This document shows, one piece after another, positions 46,407 to 58,956 of a stretch of 64,000 nucleotides of DNA. The notes under the pieces were generated by a model, which saw only the letters and a program-made list of their open reading frames with translations, was not told the origin of the DNA and searched no databases. Source of the stretch: Thalassotalea algicola (GTDB lineage Bacteria > Pseudomonadota > Gammaproteobacteria > Enterobacterales > Alteromonadaceae); the NCBI RefSeq assembly GCF_012932965.1, contig NZ_JABBXH010000004.1, positions 62,001-126,000 of the forward strand. The letters are read 5' to 3'. Each line of letters starts with the position of its first letter. Within the stretch, counting starts at the first letter, position 1. The translations under genes were made by a program, and so were the position numbers.

Positions 46407-48953
46407 TTATTCTTTTACAGGAGGCGGTGCAAGTACTTCTCGAGCACCATTGTGACCTGGTGATGAAACCGCTCCTTGCATTTCCATATCTTCGACAATT
46501 CTAGCTGCTCGATTATAGCCAATTCTAAACTTACGCTGCACACTAGAGATAGAGACGCGACGTGATTCTGTGACAAATGTCAGGGCTTCATCGTATAACG
46601 GGTCAAGTTCAGCATCTTCCATCGCTTCGGCTTGTTCACCTGGTAATAATATTTCTTGCTCTGAATCGCCAGATTTTATTTCTTCTATGTATTCTGGTTC
46701 ACCACGTGATTTCCAATCATTAACTACAGCATGTACCTCGTCGTCGTTAACAAAGGCACCATGTACTCGCATAGGAACCGCTTCTCCTGGAGGTAGGTAA
46801 AACATATCTCCCATACCCAACAATTGTTCTGCACCTTGTTGGTCTAGAATAATACGAGACTCAATACGAGACTGCACTCGTAATGCCATTCTCGTTGGGA
46901 TATTAGCTTTAATTAACCCGGTAATGACATCTGCGGAAGGTCGTTGAGTAGCCAATATTAAATGTATACCTGCAGCCCGTGCTTTCTGAGCAATACGAGC
47001 GATTAATTCTTCAACTTTTTTGCCTACAATCATCATCATATCGGCAAATTCATCAACCACTATGACAATAGAAGGTAGTTTTTCTAATGTTGGTGGAGTT
47101 TGACTAAACGCATCAGTTGGTTGCCATAGCGGATCAATTAGTGGCTCTCCCGCTTCAATTGCACCGTTTACCTTTTCATTAAAACCTTTTAAATTTCTGA
47201 CCCCTAATTTGGACATTAATTGGTAGCGGCGTTCCATTTCTCCAACGCACCAACGAAGCGAATTAGCGGCTTCTTTCATATCGGTAACTACTTCGGTTAA
47301 CAAGTGCGGGATGCCATCATAAACTGATAATTCAACTTGCTTAGGATCGATCATAATCATGCGCACTTCTTCCGGAGAAGATTTATATAAAATACTTACG
47401 ATCATGGTATTAACAGCAACTGATTTACCAGAGCCTGTTGTACCAGCTACAAGTAAATGAGGCATTTTCGCCAAATCTGCCACTACAGGCTGGCCTGAAA
47501 TATCACTACCGATAGCCATAGCCAAATTAGACTTGGACTGGTCAAATGCTCGACAACCGATGACTTCTGAGAAAAATACCGTTTCACGATGTTTATTCGG
47601 TAGCTCTATACCGATAACAGACTTTCCTTCGATTACCTCAACTACACGGACACTTTTAGCTGACAATGAACGGGCTATGTCTTTTGATAAGTTTGTAATT
47701 TTGCTTACCTTAACACCTGGTGCAAGATCTAGTTCAAATCGGGTGATAACTGGCCCAGGAAAAACATCAACCACGTCAGCTTTTATGCCGAATTCGCTTA
47801 GTTTTGCTTCAACGAGTCGTGAAACTTTATCAAGCTGTTCTTGGTCTATTGGGTTTCTTTGTTTATCCGACCTATCGAGTAAATCTAATGACGGCATCGA
47901 AGTATAGTCGGGAGACTCAGCTTCATTTTCTGCTAACTGTTGATATATTTTGTCATGTAGCGTACTTGGCTCTTCGGCTACTTCAATTTTCTCCACTGGT
48001 TCAAATGCTGCCTCAATTTCTGCTTCACTAACATTTTCTTGAACATTAACTGCCAATGGTCCACTCATTAATTCATCTATTTCAATAAAAGGCTCTATAC
48101 GATCTTCTAAAGGTTCGTTATTTTCAATATGAATAGGAGCAACATCGTCGCTTTGTTGGGGGTCAAGCTGAGTATTTTCAAAAACTTCTTTTACTGGCTC
48201 AGGAGTCTCTTCAAATGTGTTATCTGAAAGTTGTGCATCATTGAATAAAGGATCGAACTCCGTGTGCTTTTCGCCAGTTTCATTAGCCTGTTCTGGTGTA
48301 ACAAGTTTTGACTGAAGTGGCTTTTCTTTGGGGGCACTTGCAAATTTTTCTTGGAGTAACTTCGGTAAATTTACTAAATATACAGCACCTGCAATGCTGT
48401 ACTTACCAATATTATCGATAATGTTTAACCACGAAATGCCAGTTAAGAATACAAAACCAGTACAAGCGAATAGTAAAAATAACAGAGTAGAGCCAACAAA
48501 AGATAAATAAGGTATAAATGCGCCGCTTAATATATCGCCTAATATTCCGCCAGCCGAAAAATAAAAAATATCGTCAAAATTCATACTGGCTAATGAAGTC
48601 ACACCAATATAGAACATAAAAAATCCAATAAGCTTTAAGCCTAAGGTCAAATAATCTAACTGCATTAAACGATAAAAACGCTGGAAGAGTAACCACCCTA
48701 TTAACGCAATAACAAAAGGTAAGCTATAAGCGATGGCACCGAACAGATTAAGCAATAAATCTGAGATATACGCCCCAACAGAGCCACCTAAATTACGAAT
48801 TGGCGTCTGATAACCGGTTTGAGACCAACCTGGATCAGCTGGATCGAAGGTGAACAATGCCAACATTAGATACATGGCAATAACAGTACAGAATAAAAGA
48901 CCAGCCTCTAAAAGGCGTTGTGCACCACTTAATTTTTCACGAGATGAAGACAA
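46407..48953 (-). CDS. ftsK: DNA translocase FtsK
   Basis: This 848-residue protein has four N-terminal membrane helices (about residues 20-180) and an acidic linker (about 205-370, with many Glu and Asp). The motor domain follows, with Walker [15 protein letters not shown] and Walker [12 protein letters not shown]. The C-terminal gamma winged helix is [20 protein letters not shown]. It pumps chromosome ends at the septum and activates XerCD. The linker is short compared with E. coli FtsK (1329 residues). Confidence 0.97.
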   Translation of the reverse strand: MSSSREKLSGAQRLLEAGLLFCTVIAMYLMLALFTFDPADPGWSQTGYQTPIRNLGGSVGAYISDLLLNLFGAIAYSLPFVIALIGWLLFQRFYRLMQLDYLTLGLKLIGFFMFYIGVTSLASMNFDDIFYFSAGGILGDILSGAFIPYLSFVGSTLLFLLFACTGFVFLTGISWLNIIDNIGKYSIAGAVYLVNLPKLLQEKFASAPKEKPLQSKLVTPEQANETGEKHTEFDPLFNDAQLSDNTFEETPEPVKEVFENTQLDPQQSDDVAPIHIENNEPLEDRIEPFIEIDELMSGPLAVNVQENVSEAEIEAAFEPVEKIEVAEEPSTLHDKIYQQLAENEAESPDYTSMPSLDLLDRSDKQRNPIDQEQLDKVSRLVEAKLSEFGIKADVVDVFPGPVITRFELDLAPGVKVSKITNLSKDIARSLSAKSVRVVEVIEGKSVIGIELPNKHRETVFFSEVIGCRAFDQSKSNLAMAIGSDISGQPVVADLAKMPHLLVAGTTGSGKSVAVNTMIVSILYKSSPEEVRMIMIDPKQVELSVYDGIPHLLTEVVTDMKEAANSLRWCVGEMERRYQLMSKLGVRNLKGFNEKVNGAIEAGEPLIDPLWQPTDAFSQTPPTLEKLPSIVIVVDEFADMMMIVGKKVEELIARIAQKARAAGIHLILATQRPSADVITGLIKANIPTRMALRVQSRIESRIILDQQGAEQLLGMGDMFYLPPGEAVPMRVHGAFVNDDEVHAVVNDWKSRGEPEYIEEIKSGDSEQEILLPGEQAEAMEDAELDPLYDEALTFVTESRRVSISSVQRKFRIGYNRAARIVEDMEMQGAVSSPGHNGAREVLAPPPVKE

Positions 48954-49025
48954 TTACGTACCACTTGAAAATATTGTTGTTTTAATAAAGCTAAAATATC
49001 AAAAATTAGCCTAGGATAAAATGGT

Positions 49026-49508
49026 TTAACGCTTAATTGGCAATACATTAGACGATTTTACTTCTTCCATCACTACATATGTACGACTTTCGCTCACCGC
49101 AGGTAACCTAAGTAAGGTATCACCTAATAGCTCTCGATATGCTGCCATGTCCTTAACTCGAGTTTTCAGTAAGAAGTCAAAATCACCTGAGACCAAATGA
49201 CATTCTTGTATAACATCAAGGCCTTGTACTGCTTTTGAAAATTCATCGAAAACGTCGGGACTGGTCTTCTCTAGCGTGATTTCGACGATTACTAGTAATG
49301 CAGCATCAAGCTTAACTGGATCCAATACTGCACAATAGCCAACTATGTAACCATCATTTTCTAGCCTTTTCACTCGTTCCAAGCAAGGTGTTGGACTTAA
49401 ACCTACTCTTTTTGACAATTCTACGTTAGAAAGTCGGCCATTTTTTTGAAGTTCGACTAAAATATTACGATCGATTCTATCTAGCTTCTTATTTGATTGT
49501 TGCGCCAT
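49026..49508 (-). CDS. lrp: Leucine-responsive regulatory protein
   Basis: This 160-residue protein is close to E. coli Lrp across its length: LDRIDRNILVELQKNGRL, VGLSPTPCLERVKRLE in the DNA-binding part, and QECHLVSGDFDFLLKTRV in the ligand-binding part. It is a global amino-acid-responsive regulator. It sits between ftsK and the divergent ald gene, so it may control ald directly. Confidence 0.96.
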   Translation of the reverse strand: MAQQSNKKLDRIDRNILVELQKNGRLSNVELSKRVGLSPTPCLERVKRLENDGYIVGYCAVLDPVKLDAALLVIVEITLEKTSPDVFDEFSKAVQGLDVIQECHLVSGDFDFLLKTRVKDMAAYRELLGDTLLRLPAVSESRTYVVMEEVKSSNVLPIKR

Positions 49509-49633
49509 TTATGTTTAACCATAAAAAATACTTTATGAAGTATTATATGCTAGAAACAAACAAATAACAGCAGGATGTTCTATATAAATAACATTATACT
49601 AGTCATCAATTTCAATCCAGAGAGTGTAAACAT

Positions 49634-50755
49634 ATGATTATCGGTGTACCTAAGGAAATTAAAAACCACGAATATCGTGTTGGTATGGTGCCAGCAAGTG
49701 TACGTGAACTTATAAACCACGGTCACAGCGTTATTGTAGAAACAAATGCTGGTAGTGGTATCGGTTTTACTGATCAAGACTACATTGATGCAGGAGCATC
49801 TATATTATCTGCTGCTGAAGAAATTTTTGCTAAAGCAGAAATGATTGTAAAAGTGAAAGAGCCTCAAGCTGTTGAGCGCGCAATGTTACGTGACGGACAA
49901 ATTCTTTTCACTTATTTACATTTAGCACCTGATTTACCACAAACTGAAGATCTTATTAAAAGTAATGCGATCTGTATTGCTTACGAAACGGTTACAGATG
50001 ACCATGGCGGTTTACCATTATTAGCCCCAATGTCTGAAGTTGCAGGCCGTATGTCTATTCAAGCCGGAGCTCAAGCACTAGAGAAATCTAATGCTGGCCG
50101 TGGCATGTTATTAGGTGGTGTACCGGGTGTTGAACCAGCAAAAGTTGTTGTAATTGGTGGTGGCATGGTTGGCGCTAATGCAACAAAAATGGCAGTAGGT
50201 ATGGGCGCAGATGTTGTAGTGTTAGATCGCAATGTAAATGTACTACGTAAGTTAGACGACCAATTTGGCAATCGTATTAAAGCTGTTTACTCTACTGCTG
50301 ACGCACTAGAAAAACATGTATTAGATGCTGATTTGGTTATTGGTGGTGTACTTATTCCAGGTGCTGCAGCGCCTAAATTAGTTACCAAAGAACATATCGC
50401 TAGTATGAAGCCAGGTTCAGCAATCGTCGATGTTGCAATTGACCAAGGCGGCTGTATCGAAACGTCAACACCAACAACTCATGCTGAACCAACATTTATT
50501 GTTGATGATGTTGTTCATTACTGTGTTGCAAACATGCCAGGAGCTGTGCCTCGTACTTCTACCTTTGCATTAAACAACGCAACATTGCCTTACATTATCC
50601 AATTAGCAAACAAGGGTTACCAAAAAGCGCTATTAGACGATAAGCATTTATTAAATGGCTTGAACGTTATCGCTGGTCAAGTAACAGTAAAAGAAGTTGC
50701 TGATAACTTAGGTTTTGAATATGTAGAACCAGGAGTTGCGCTACTAAACGCGTAA
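49634..50755 (+). CDS. ald: Alanine dehydrogenase
   Basis: This 373-residue protein matches NAD-dependent alanine dehydrogenase. It has [15 protein letters not shown] at the start, catalytic His and Asp in the HLAPDLP region, the NAD fold [17 protein letters not shown], and DVAIDQGGC. It interconverts alanine and pyruvate plus ammonia. Not found at this place in E. coli, it is inserted between lrp and trxB. A terminator follows. Confidence 0.96.
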   Translation: MIIGVPKEIKNHEYRVGMVPASVRELINHGHSVIVETNAGSGIGFTDQDYIDAGASILSAAEEIFAKAEMIVKVKEPQAVERAMLRDGQILFTYLHLAPDLPQTEDLIKSNAICIAYETVTDDHGGLPLLAPMSEVAGRMSIQAGAQALEKSNAGRGMLLGGVPGVEPAKVVVIGGGMVGANATKMAVGMGADVVVLDRNVNVLRKLDDQFGNRIKAVYSTADALEKHVLDADLVIGGVLIPGAAAPKLVTKEHIASMKPGSAIVDVAIDQGGCIETSTPTTHAEPTFIVDDVVHYCVANMPGAVPRTSTFALNNATLPYIIQLANKGYQKALLDDKHLLNGLNVIAGQVTVKEVADNLGFEYVEPGVALLNA

Positions 50756-50796
50756 TCCCGATGAGTTAAATTTACTGGTTATTATTTAGCTAGTGT

Positions 50797-50835
50797 AAAA
50801 AAAAGAGCGCACTTTTATAAGTAGCGCTCTTTTTT
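50797..50835 (+). terminator. Terminator after ald
   Basis: AAAAAAGAGCGC and GCGCTCTTTTTT, with ACTT/AAGT extending the stem inward. A strong T run follows. Confidence 0.92.
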
Positions 50836-50905
50836 ATTAACGAAAAGTTATTTTACCCACTTGATATAATTCCTTAGAATCCCAATCAATTAAACATCTT
50901 AATAA

Positions 50906-51868
<963 letters not shown>

Positions 51869-51890
51869 TCAACATTAGACTGACGTTTTT

Positions 51891-52598
51891 ATGAGCCAAA
51901 CTATCACATTTTTAACCCCTGATAGTTTGGCATTTCCTTCAATAAACTATGCATTAGCTGAACCAAATGGTTTATTAGCTATTGGTGGCGATCTTACCTC
52001 TGAGCGCCTAATCACTGCGTACAGCAATGGGATATTTCCCTGGTATGGTGAAGATGAACCTATTATGTGGTGGTCTCCTCACCCTAGGGCTATTATAGAT
52101 ACCAGTGAAATTCGTATAAATAGAACTTTACGCAAAGTCATCAATCGACAACAGTTTAAAGTCACTATTAATCAAGCTTTCGAACAAGTAATTGCTCTCT
52201 GTGCAGATGCCCCCTTTAGAAATGAAGATACATGGATTGTGTCAGACATGGTCAATGCCTATAACGCGCTTCATAAAAAGGGTTACGCTCATTCTTGTGA
52301 AGTATGGGAAGATGAAAAGCTCGTAGGTGGACTATATGGCGTAGCGATAAATGGCTATTTTAGTGGTGAATCTATGTTTTATTCATCACCAAATGCATCA
52401 AAGGTTGCGTTAGCCTTATTTGTACAGTTATTAAGACAACAGGGAGTGACATTTATTGATTGTCAAATAACCAACCCTTTTTTGGAAAGCATGGGTTGTA
52501 AAGAAATTTCTCGTGATTTATTTAGTCAAATAAGAGAACAAATGAAAACAATCGCATTACCCCAACACTTTTGGGCAACAAGACAAATAAGCGACTAA
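51891..52598 (+). CDS. aat: Leucyl/phenylalanyl-tRNA-protein transferase
   Basis: This 235-residue protein matches Aat: LLAIGGDLTSERLITAYSNG, IFPWY, WWSPHPRAII, and SGESMFYSSPNASKVAL. It adds Leu or Phe to proteins with N-terminal Lys or Arg, marking them for ClpS-ClpAP. It is 22 bp after trxB and 24 bp before bpt. In E. coli cydDC sits between trxB and aat; here it is absent. Confidence 0.96.
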   Translation: MSQTITFLTPDSLAFPSINYALAEPNGLLAIGGDLTSERLITAYSNGIFPWYGEDEPIMWWSPHPRAIIDTSEIRINRTLRKVINRQQFKVTINQAFEQVIALCADAPFRNEDTWIVSDMVNAYNALHKKGYAHSCEVWEDEKLVGGLYGVAINGYFSGESMFYSSPNASKVALALFVQLLRQQGVTFIDCQITNPFLESMGCKEISRDLFSQIREQMKTIALPQHFWATRQISD

Positions 52599-52622
52599 AA
52601 TTATACTAGGTGGTATTACGTA

Positions 52623-53330
52623 ATGATGTATGATTTTCGCTTAGGTATAAGCTCAGAATTTCCTTGCAACTATATAGAAGGTGAACAAGAGCGCTTACTT
52701 ATTGTCATTGATGAACTAATTAAACAACCTTCCAAATATGAATTTCTGATGCACCAAGGCTTTCGCCGCAGCGGAGAACAAGTCTATAGACCACACTGCA
52801 GTCAATGTACGGCATGCCAATCTTTAAAAGTTATGGTGGGTAAATTTGAACCGAGTAAAAGTCAAAAACGAAACCTAAAAAAAAATAGTACGTTAATCAT
52901 TAAATATTCGACAGAAGCTAAGCATGAGTATTATCAACTATTTGAGCAATACATAAATACTCTACACGCTGATGGCGCGATGTTTCCAGCCTCTAAAGAA
53001 CAATTCAATAACTTTCTTTTTACGCGAATTTGCGATCAAGTATTTATAGAAATATATAACGAAGATAAGTTAATTAGTGTCGCAGTAACAGATGACATAC
53101 CTAATGCCCTTTCTGCGGTTTATACTTTCTATCATCCAGATTATCGTGCTAATGGCATTGGCGTTTTCTCTATACTAAAACAAATAGAATACGCACAGAC
53201 CTTAAATAAAGAATTTTTATATCTTGGTTATCAGATAGATGATTGCCAAAAAATGAATTACAAAAGTAAATTCCTTCCACATCAACGCTTAGATGGCAAT
53301 CAATGGCAAATCATAAATAAATCCCTCTGA
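52623..53330 (+). CDS. bpt: Aspartate/glutamate leucyltransferase (bacterial ATE-like)
   Basis: This 235-residue protein has the cysteine cluster HCSQCTACQSL near residue 60, GFRRSGEQVYRPHC just before it, and the GNAT-like end YLGYQIDDCQKMNYKSKFLPHQ. Bpt adds Leu to proteins with N-terminal Asp or Glu. It is not present in E. coli but occurs in vibrios and other marine gammaproteobacteria. With aat, clpS and clpA it forms an N-degron cluster. Confidence 0.94.
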   Translation: MMYDFRLGISSEFPCNYIEGEQERLLIVIDELIKQPSKYEFLMHQGFRRSGEQVYRPHCSQCTACQSLKVMVGKFEPSKSQKRNLKKNSTLIIKYSTEAKHEYYQLFEQYINTLHADGAMFPASKEQFNNFLFTRICDQVFIEIYNEDKLISVAVTDDIPNALSAVYTFYHPDYRANGIGVFSILKQIEYAQTLNKEFLYLGYQIDDCQKMNYKSKFLPHQRLDGNQWQIINKSL

Positions 53331-53352
53331 TTACTTTACTTTGGCTGGATAA

Positions 53353-53628
<276 letters not shown>

Positions 53629-53643
53629 AGCTAAGCATTAAAC

Positions 53644-53674
53644 AAAAAAAGCCCTGAATTATCAGGGCTTTTTT
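53644..53674. terminator. Bidirectional terminator between infA and clpA
   Basis: AAAAAAAGCCCTGA and TCAGGGCTTTTTT with a 4-base loop, between convergent genes. No tRNA-Ser lies here, unlike the E. coli infA-serW-clpA order. Confidence 0.94.
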
Positions 53675-53717
53675 ATTTTCGTTTGTTTAGTCACTGCTAA
53701 ACCAGTAGAGCACTGGG

Positions 53718-55973
53718 TTAGTGCTCTACCAGTTCTTTTTTGCTTTCGGTTTTAATAACAAGTTCGTCTTTTTTAACCGTTACCTTAACAACTCCACCAC
53801 TGACCAATTCACCAAACAGTAATTCATTAGCTAACGGCTTTTTCAATTGTTCTTGAATTAGTCTAGACATAGGTCTAGCGCCCATTGTTTTGTCATAGCC
53901 TTTTTCCGCTAACCATGATTTAGCACTAGAGGTTAACTCTAAAGAAACGCCCTTTTCATCAAGCAAGGCTTGCAGCTCAACAATGAACTTATCAATAACT
54001 TGATAAATAACATCAGTGTCTAGATGATTAAACCATACAATATTGTCTAATCTATTTCTAAACTCTGGCGTAAACACACGGTTTATTTCATCCATAGCAT
54101 CTAGACTATGATCTTGTTGCTTGAAGCCAATTGATGTTCTTGTTGTTTCTGTAACACCAGCATTAGTGGTCAGCACTAAAATAACATTTCTAAAGTCAGC
54201 TTTACGACCATTATTGTCTGTTAAGGTGCCATGGTCCATTACCTGTAGCAATATGTTATAAACATCCTCGTGCGCTTTTTCTATTTCATCTAGCAACACT
54301 ACGGCATGTGGATGTTTAATTACGGCATCAGTAAGTAAACCTCCTTGTTCATACCCAACATATCCCGGAGGTGCACCAATCAACCTACTAACTGCGTGTT
54401 TTTCCATGTATTCCGACATGTCATAGCGTAGTAATTCAACGCCCATTATTTTAGCAAGCTGTTGTGTAACTTCTGTTTTACCAACACCAGTTGGGCCTGC
54501 AAATAAAAATGAACCAATAGGCTTAGTTTCATTACTTAAGCCAGCTCTTGATAATCTAATTACCGACGAAAGTTCTTCTATGGCTTTATCTTGACCAAAA
54601 ACTACTAATTTAAGATTTCTATCTAGATTTTTTAAACTGTCTTTTTCCGAGCTAGATACTGATTTTTCTGGGATACGTGCCATTTTAGCAACGATGGTTT
54701 CTATATCAGTATTGTTTATGACTTTCTTACGTTTTGATGGCGCAACTAACTGTTGTTTAGCACCTGCTTCATCAATAATATCTATTGCTTTATCAGGAAG
54801 AAAACGCTCATTTATGTACTTATCCGCCAAATGAGCTGCGGCCTTAAGCGCTTTATTAGTGTATCTAATACCATGATGACTTTCGTACTTCTCTTTTAAG
54901 CCTTGCAAAATCTTAGTTGTATCATCGACACTAGGTTCAGCGATATCAATTTTCTGGAAACGACGAGCAAGTGCCCTATCTTTTTCAAAAATACTTTGAT
55001 ATTCCTGATAAGTAGTAGAGCCAATACAACGTAATTTACCAGAAGACAACAGTGGTTTAATTAAGTTAGACGCGTCCATCATACCGCCAGATGCAGCTCC
55101 AGCGCCTATAATAGTATGTATTTCATCAATGAATAATACGGCGTTTTCTTCATTTTCTAACTCTTTAAGCAATGATTTAAAACGTTTTTCAAAATCGCCT
55201 CGATACTTAGTACCGGCAAGTAAAGCGCCCATATCTAACGAATAAATAGTTCCATCAGTTAAAAACTCTGGGACCTTCTCGCTAACAATAAGAGATGCTA
55301 AGCCCTCTGCAATTGCAGTTTTACCTACTCCTGCCTCACCAACAAATAACGGATTATTTTTACGACGACGACTTAATACTTGAAGTGTTCTTTCTAATTC
55401 ATCATCTCGGCCGATAAGCGGATCGATATTGCCCTTTTTTGCCTCTTCATTAAGATTTACGGCAAAACTTTCTACCACTCGTGGTTCTTCGTCCGGCTGT
55501 TGTTCTATTTCTTCCTGAGGGATAGCATCGCCACTTTCCAGTTTCGAAATGCCATGAGATATAAAGTTAACAATATCTAAACGTGTAATTTCTGATTTCT
55601 TTAAAATGTAAGCCGCTTGTGATTCTTGTTCACTAAATATAGCGACGAGTACATTAGAGCCATTAACTTCACTTTTGCCCGATGACTGTACATGAAACAC
55701 AGCACGTTGCAGTACTCGCTGAAAACCCAATGTGGGCTGTGTCTCTCTATCTTCTTCACCTTCAGGGATGACAGGTGTTGTTTCAGCAATAAAATCAACT
55801 AAGCTTTTTCTAAGCTTAGACATATCAGCTCCACATGCTTTAAGCGCATCTAACGCCGAAGGATTATCTAGTAGCGCTAATAATAGGTGTTCTACCGTCA
55901 TAAATTCATGACGAGATTCCTTAGCCTGACGGAAAGCTAAGTTTAACGAAATTTCTAAATCTTTATTCAGCAT
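53718..55973 (-). CDS. clpA: ATP-dependent Clp protease ATP-binding subunit ClpA
   Basis: This 751-residue protein has an N-domain (residues 1-145, [20 protein letters not shown]), a first AAA+ ring with [13 protein letters not shown], and a second with [14 protein letters not shown]. An IGL-type ClpP-docking loop is visible as TSIGFKQQ. It unfolds substrates for ClpP. It is downstream of clpS in the same unit. Confidence 0.97.
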   Translation of the reverse strand: MLNKDLEISLNLAFRQAKESRHEFMTVEHLLLALLDNPSALDALKACGADMSKLRKSLVDFIAETTPVIPEGEEDRETQPTLGFQRVLQRAVFHVQSSGKSEVNGSNVLVAIFSEQESQAAYILKKSEITRLDIVNFISHGISKLESGDAIPQEEIEQQPDEEPRVVESFAVNLNEEAKKGNIDPLIGRDDELERTLQVLSRRRKNNPLFVGEAGVGKTAIAEGLASLIVSEKVPEFLTDGTIYSLDMGALLAGTKYRGDFEKRFKSLLKELENEENAVLFIDEIHTIIGAGAASGGMMDASNLIKPLLSSGKLRCIGSTTYQEYQSIFEKDRALARRFQKIDIAEPSVDDTTKILQGLKEKYESHHGIRYTNKALKAAAHLADKYINERFLPDKAIDIIDEAGAKQQLVAPSKRKKVINNTDIETIVAKMARIPEKSVSSSEKDSLKNLDRNLKLVVFGQDKAIEELSSVIRLSRAGLSNETKPIGSFLFAGPTGVGKTEVTQQLAKIMGVELLRYDMSEYMEKHAVSRLIGAPPGYVGYEQGGLLTDAVIKHPHAVVLLDEIEKAHEDVYNILLQVMDHGTLTDNNGRKADFRNVILVLTTNAGVTETTRTSIGFKQQDHSLDAMDEINRVFTPEFRNRLDNIVWFNHLDTDVIYQVIDKFIVELQALLDEKGVSLELTSSAKSWLAEKGYDKTMGARPMSRLIQEQLKKPLANELLFGELVSGGVVKVTVKKDELVIKTESKKELVEH

Positions 55974-56005
55974 AGGTTACTCCAGCTCGTAAAAACCTTG
56001 CACAT

Positions 56006-56326
56006 TTACGCTTTCTCCATCGAACATTGCAGAGGATGTTGATGTTCTGTAGCGAATCTGATTACCTGATCAACTTTTGTCTCTGCAATTTCTGCAGAAA
56101 ATGTGCCACATCTGGCCTTTCCTTTATAGTGAATGGTTAACATTATCTCAGTAGCTTTCTCTGAGTCCATATTAAAAAACCTACGCAAAACTTCAACAAC
56201 AAAATCCATTGGTGTGTAGTCATCATTTATTAACATTACATGATATCTGGGTGGTTCTTCTATACGCTCCTCGAGCAAATCTTCAGTATCATGTTGAGTT
56301 TCTGTTAATTCTTTCCAGTTGCTCAT
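56006..56326 (-). CDS. clpS: ClpS adaptor protein
   Basis: This 106-residue protein has the ClpS core [20 protein letters not shown], with the acidic N-degron pocket residues Asp-Asp, and [17 protein letters not shown]. It delivers N-degron proteins to ClpA. It starts 32 bp before clpA, with cspD divergent. Confidence 0.96.
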   Translation of the reverse strand: MSNWKELTETQHDTEDLLEERIEEPPRYHVMLINDDYTPMDFVVEVLRRFFNMDSEKATEIMLTIHYKGKARCGTFSAEIAETKVDQVIRFATEHQHPLQCSMEKA

Positions 56327-56417
56327 AAATTTATATTAGTCTCTAGCGCTTAATTTTGCTGAATCTTTTTATAAAAAAAGATTGTATTAAAAAAATGTAA
56401 AAAATAGTGTAAATCAC

Positions 56418-56471
56418 TTGACTATTTTTTAACTTAATCTACGATTTACAGGTGACTATTTTTTAGTCGCC
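56418..56471 (+). promoter_or_regulatory. cspD promoter and leader hairpin
   Basis: TTGACT (56418-56423), 16 bp, TACGAT (56440-56445) is a fair sigma-70-type promoter. Just after it, GGTGACTA (56451-56458) and TAGTCGCC (56464-56471) form an 8-bp hairpin with a T5 loop near the expected 5' end of the cspD message. Confidence 0.4.
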
Positions 56472-56541
56472 GCACTCATGTGCGATATTTAATGGGAAGC
56501 ATACCTAAATTATACCGCATGATATAGAAGGAAGTAGAAGT

Positions 56542-56763
56542 ATGGCTCACGGTACAGTTAAATGGTTTAATAATGCAAAAGGGTTTGGTTTTATTCGCCC
56601 TGATGATGGTGGAGAAGACATTTTCGCTCACTACTCTACTATTCAAATGGAAGGATACCGCACTCTGAAAGCTGGTCAAGATGTTAATTACGAGCTTAAT
56701 GAGGGACCAAAGGGTCATCATGCTGCGAGTATAGTGCCTATTGAAGGTGAACTCGAAAATTAA
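56542..56763 (+). CDS. cspD: Cold-shock-like protein CspD
   Basis: This 73-residue protein has one cold-shock domain with RNP1 KGFGFI and RNP2 DIFAHY. The position divergent from clpS-clpA and the acidic tail fit CspD, a nucleic-acid-binding inhibitor of replication in stationary phase. GAAGGAAG precedes the ATG. A terminator follows. Confidence 0.92.
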   Translation: MAHGTVKWFNNAKGFGFIRPDDGGEDIFAHYSTIQMEGYRTLKAGQDVNYELNEGPKGHHAASIVPIEGELEN

Positions 56764-56783
56764 TTTTATAAATTAACTAGCCT

Positions 56784-56812
56784 AAAAAAACACAGCAATT
56801 GCTGTGTTTTTT
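56784..56812. terminator. Bidirectional terminator between cspD and icd
   Basis: AACACAGCAATTGCTGTGTT is a palindrome flanked by A and T runs, between convergent genes. Confidence 0.92.
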
Positions 56813-56836
56813 ATATTTTGTCAAACGAATATCTGA

Positions 56837-58090
56837 TTAATTTAAATGTTTGATAATTTCGTCACCGAATTCAGAACAAGAAACTAACGTTGCCCCGTCC
56901 ATCAAACGCTCGAAATCATAAGTAACCGTTTTAGCACCTATTGCACCAGACATACCTTTAAGCATTAAATCAGCGGCTTCAGTCCAGCCCATATGACGCA
57001 ACATCATTTCAGCAGATAAAATAACTGAACCTGGATTTACTTTATTCAAGCCAGCATATTTAGGTGCAGTGCCATGAGTTGCTTCAAATACAGCAACTTC
57101 ATCACTTATATTTGCACCAGGAGCTATACCAATACCGCCGACTTGTGCTGCTAACGCATCTGATAAATAGTCACCATTAAGGTTTAACGTCGCTATTACG
57201 CTGTACTCTTCAGGCCTTAATAACACTTGTTGTAACATTGCATCAGCTATTACGTCTTTGATTATTATTTCTTTACCTGATTTAGGGTTAGTTAATGATA
57301 GCCAAGGACCACCATCTAAAAGCTCAGCCCCAAACTCATCATGTGCTAACTGATAACCCCATTCTTTAAACGCGCCTTCGGTATATTTCATGATATTACC
57401 TTTATGTACTAGCGTTACTGAGTCTCTGTCGTTATCAATTGCATATTGAATTGCTTTTCTTACTAAGCGCTGTGTACCTTCTTTAGATACTGGTTTAATG
57501 CCAATACCGCAATTTTCAACAAAGCGTATAGAAGAAACCCCCATTTCATCAGTTAGAAACTTGATTACTTTATTTGCTTGCTCGGTTCCTGCTTTGTATT
57601 CAATGCCAGCATAGATATCTTCAGAGTTTTCTCTGAAAATTACCATATCTACTGCTTCAGGATGTTTGACTGGACTTGGTACACCAGTAAACCACTGAAC
57701 AGGACGTTGGCAAACATATAGATCAAGTACTTGTCGTAATGCCACGTTTAAAGAACGAATACCACCACCTACCGGTGTCGTTAGAGGCCCTTTAATGCCA
57801 ACTCGATATTCTTTGAACATTTCTAATGTTTCTTCAGGCAACCAAGTTTCCGAATCGTACATTTCTGTAGCTTTTTCACCAGCATACACTTCCATCCAAT
57901 GGATTTTCTTTTCACCGCTATAAGCAATTTCTACAGCTGCATCAACTACCTTTTTCATAGGAGGAGTAACATCTACCCCGATACCATCCCCTTCGATAAA
58001 AGGAATTATAGGATTGTTAGGCACATTTAATTTACCATTTTCTAGGGTAATTTTTTGACCTTCAGTTGGAATAGTAACTTTATTAGACAT
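56837..58090 (-). CDS. icd: NADP-dependent isocitrate dehydrogenase, dimeric type
   Basis: This 417-residue protein has the same size as E. coli Icd (416). It shows [20 protein letters not shown] with the serine phosphorylated by IDH kinase in E. coli, [14 protein letters not shown], and [11 protein letters not shown]. It converts isocitrate to 2-oxoglutarate in the TCA cycle. A second, unrelated monomeric enzyme with the same reaction is at 60497. Confidence 0.97.
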   Translation of the reverse strand: MSNKVTIPTEGQKITLENGKLNVPNNPIIPFIEGDGIGVDVTPPMKKVVDAAVEIAYSGEKKIHWMEVYAGEKATEMYDSETWLPEETLEMFKEYRVGIKGPLTTPVGGGIRSLNVALRQVLDLYVCQRPVQWFTGVPSPVKHPEAVDMVIFRENSEDIYAGIEYKAGTEQANKVIKFLTDEMGVSSIRFVENCGIGIKPVSKEGTQRLVRKAIQYAIDNDRDSVTLVHKGNIMKYTEGAFKEWGYQLAHDEFGAELLDGGPWLSLTNPKSGKEIIIKDVIADAMLQQVLLRPEEYSVIATLNLNGDYLSDALAAQVGGIGIAPGANISDEVAVFEATHGTAPKYAGLNKVNPGSVILSAEMMLRHMGWTEAADLMLKGMSGAIGAKTVTYDFERLMDGATLVSCSEFGDEIIKHLN

Positions 58091-58251
58091 AGCATCCCCC
58101 GATTAGTCTAGTGATGAGAAGAGATTAAGTAACACCTCTTTTTAATTAAGCTAAACTAAAAAGAGCAAATACACTAATCACTGCAACGTTATAATTAATA
58201 TAAACCTCATGAATACCAATAATAATAGTCTATTTAGAAAATAAGTTAATA

Positions 58252-58956
58252 TTAATCAAAGAAATGCGTAATTTTTTCTGCCATTAGCTGGCACGCCACT
58301 GTAGACGGGTGAAAACCATCTTCAGCAAAGTGTGATTTTTCACCACTAAGTTCTATCGGGATAGTATTTACAAATTTAAAACTAGGTATTAGCGTATTTG
58401 TTATATTATTAAGTTCAGAACACCGGGCACCAAGTACCGAGGATAAAGGTAATTTTAATAATGGAAATTTGTCCATTGGCGGAACTTCTAAAAAGGTAAT
58501 TTTTGCATTAGGTGAAACATGAAGAATACGATTAATAAGTTCATTAATTTGTATTCGCCATTTCGAAAAAGAAGTGAACGCTTTTACATCATTTACACCA
58601 ATAGACACCACATAATGGTTTGCTTGTGGTAATTCATGACTATCAATGTGCAAGAGCAAATCATTAAGTTTATAACCTGACTTCCCCATTACTTTCCACT
58701 TAGGCATGCCAAGTTTTCCGTCTAAACATTTAGCTATTTCCCCTGCTAATGCGTCATCAATATGTTCAATACCAACGCCTGCTGCTACTGAATCGCCTAA
58801 CATGATAAAATCAAATGTTTCATGGTTTTTATCAACAATACCATTTGCTTCAGGTAAACGAATTGCGATCTTTTTAAAGAAACCCCCCTGTACAATCCAT
58901 ATAGGAAAAGTGGCTATACTAAATAGTGTATTTAATGTTTTACTCTTAAAAATCAT
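58252..58956 (-). CDS. SGNH/GDSL-type hydrolase
   Basis: This 234-residue protein has the SGNH blocks: FIMLGDSVAAG (catalytic Ser), GKSGYKL (Gly), VSIGVNDVK (Asn), and EDGFHPS (Asp, His). An N-terminal hydrophobic stretch may anchor or secrete it. Substrate is likely an ester or acyl chain, not defined. It overlaps the binding-protein gene by 4 bp. Confidence 0.85.
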   Translation of the reverse strand: MIFKSKTLNTLFSIATFPIWIVQGGFFKKIAIRLPEANGIVDKNHETFDFIMLGDSVAAGVGIEHIDDALAGEIAKCLDGKLGMPKWKVMGKSGYKLNDLLLHIDSHELPQANHYVVSIGVNDVKAFTSFSKWRIQINELINRILHVSPNAKITFLEVPPMDKFPLLKLPLSSVLGARCSELNNITNTLIPSFKFVNTIPIELSGEKSHFAEDGFHPSTVACQLMAEKITHFFD

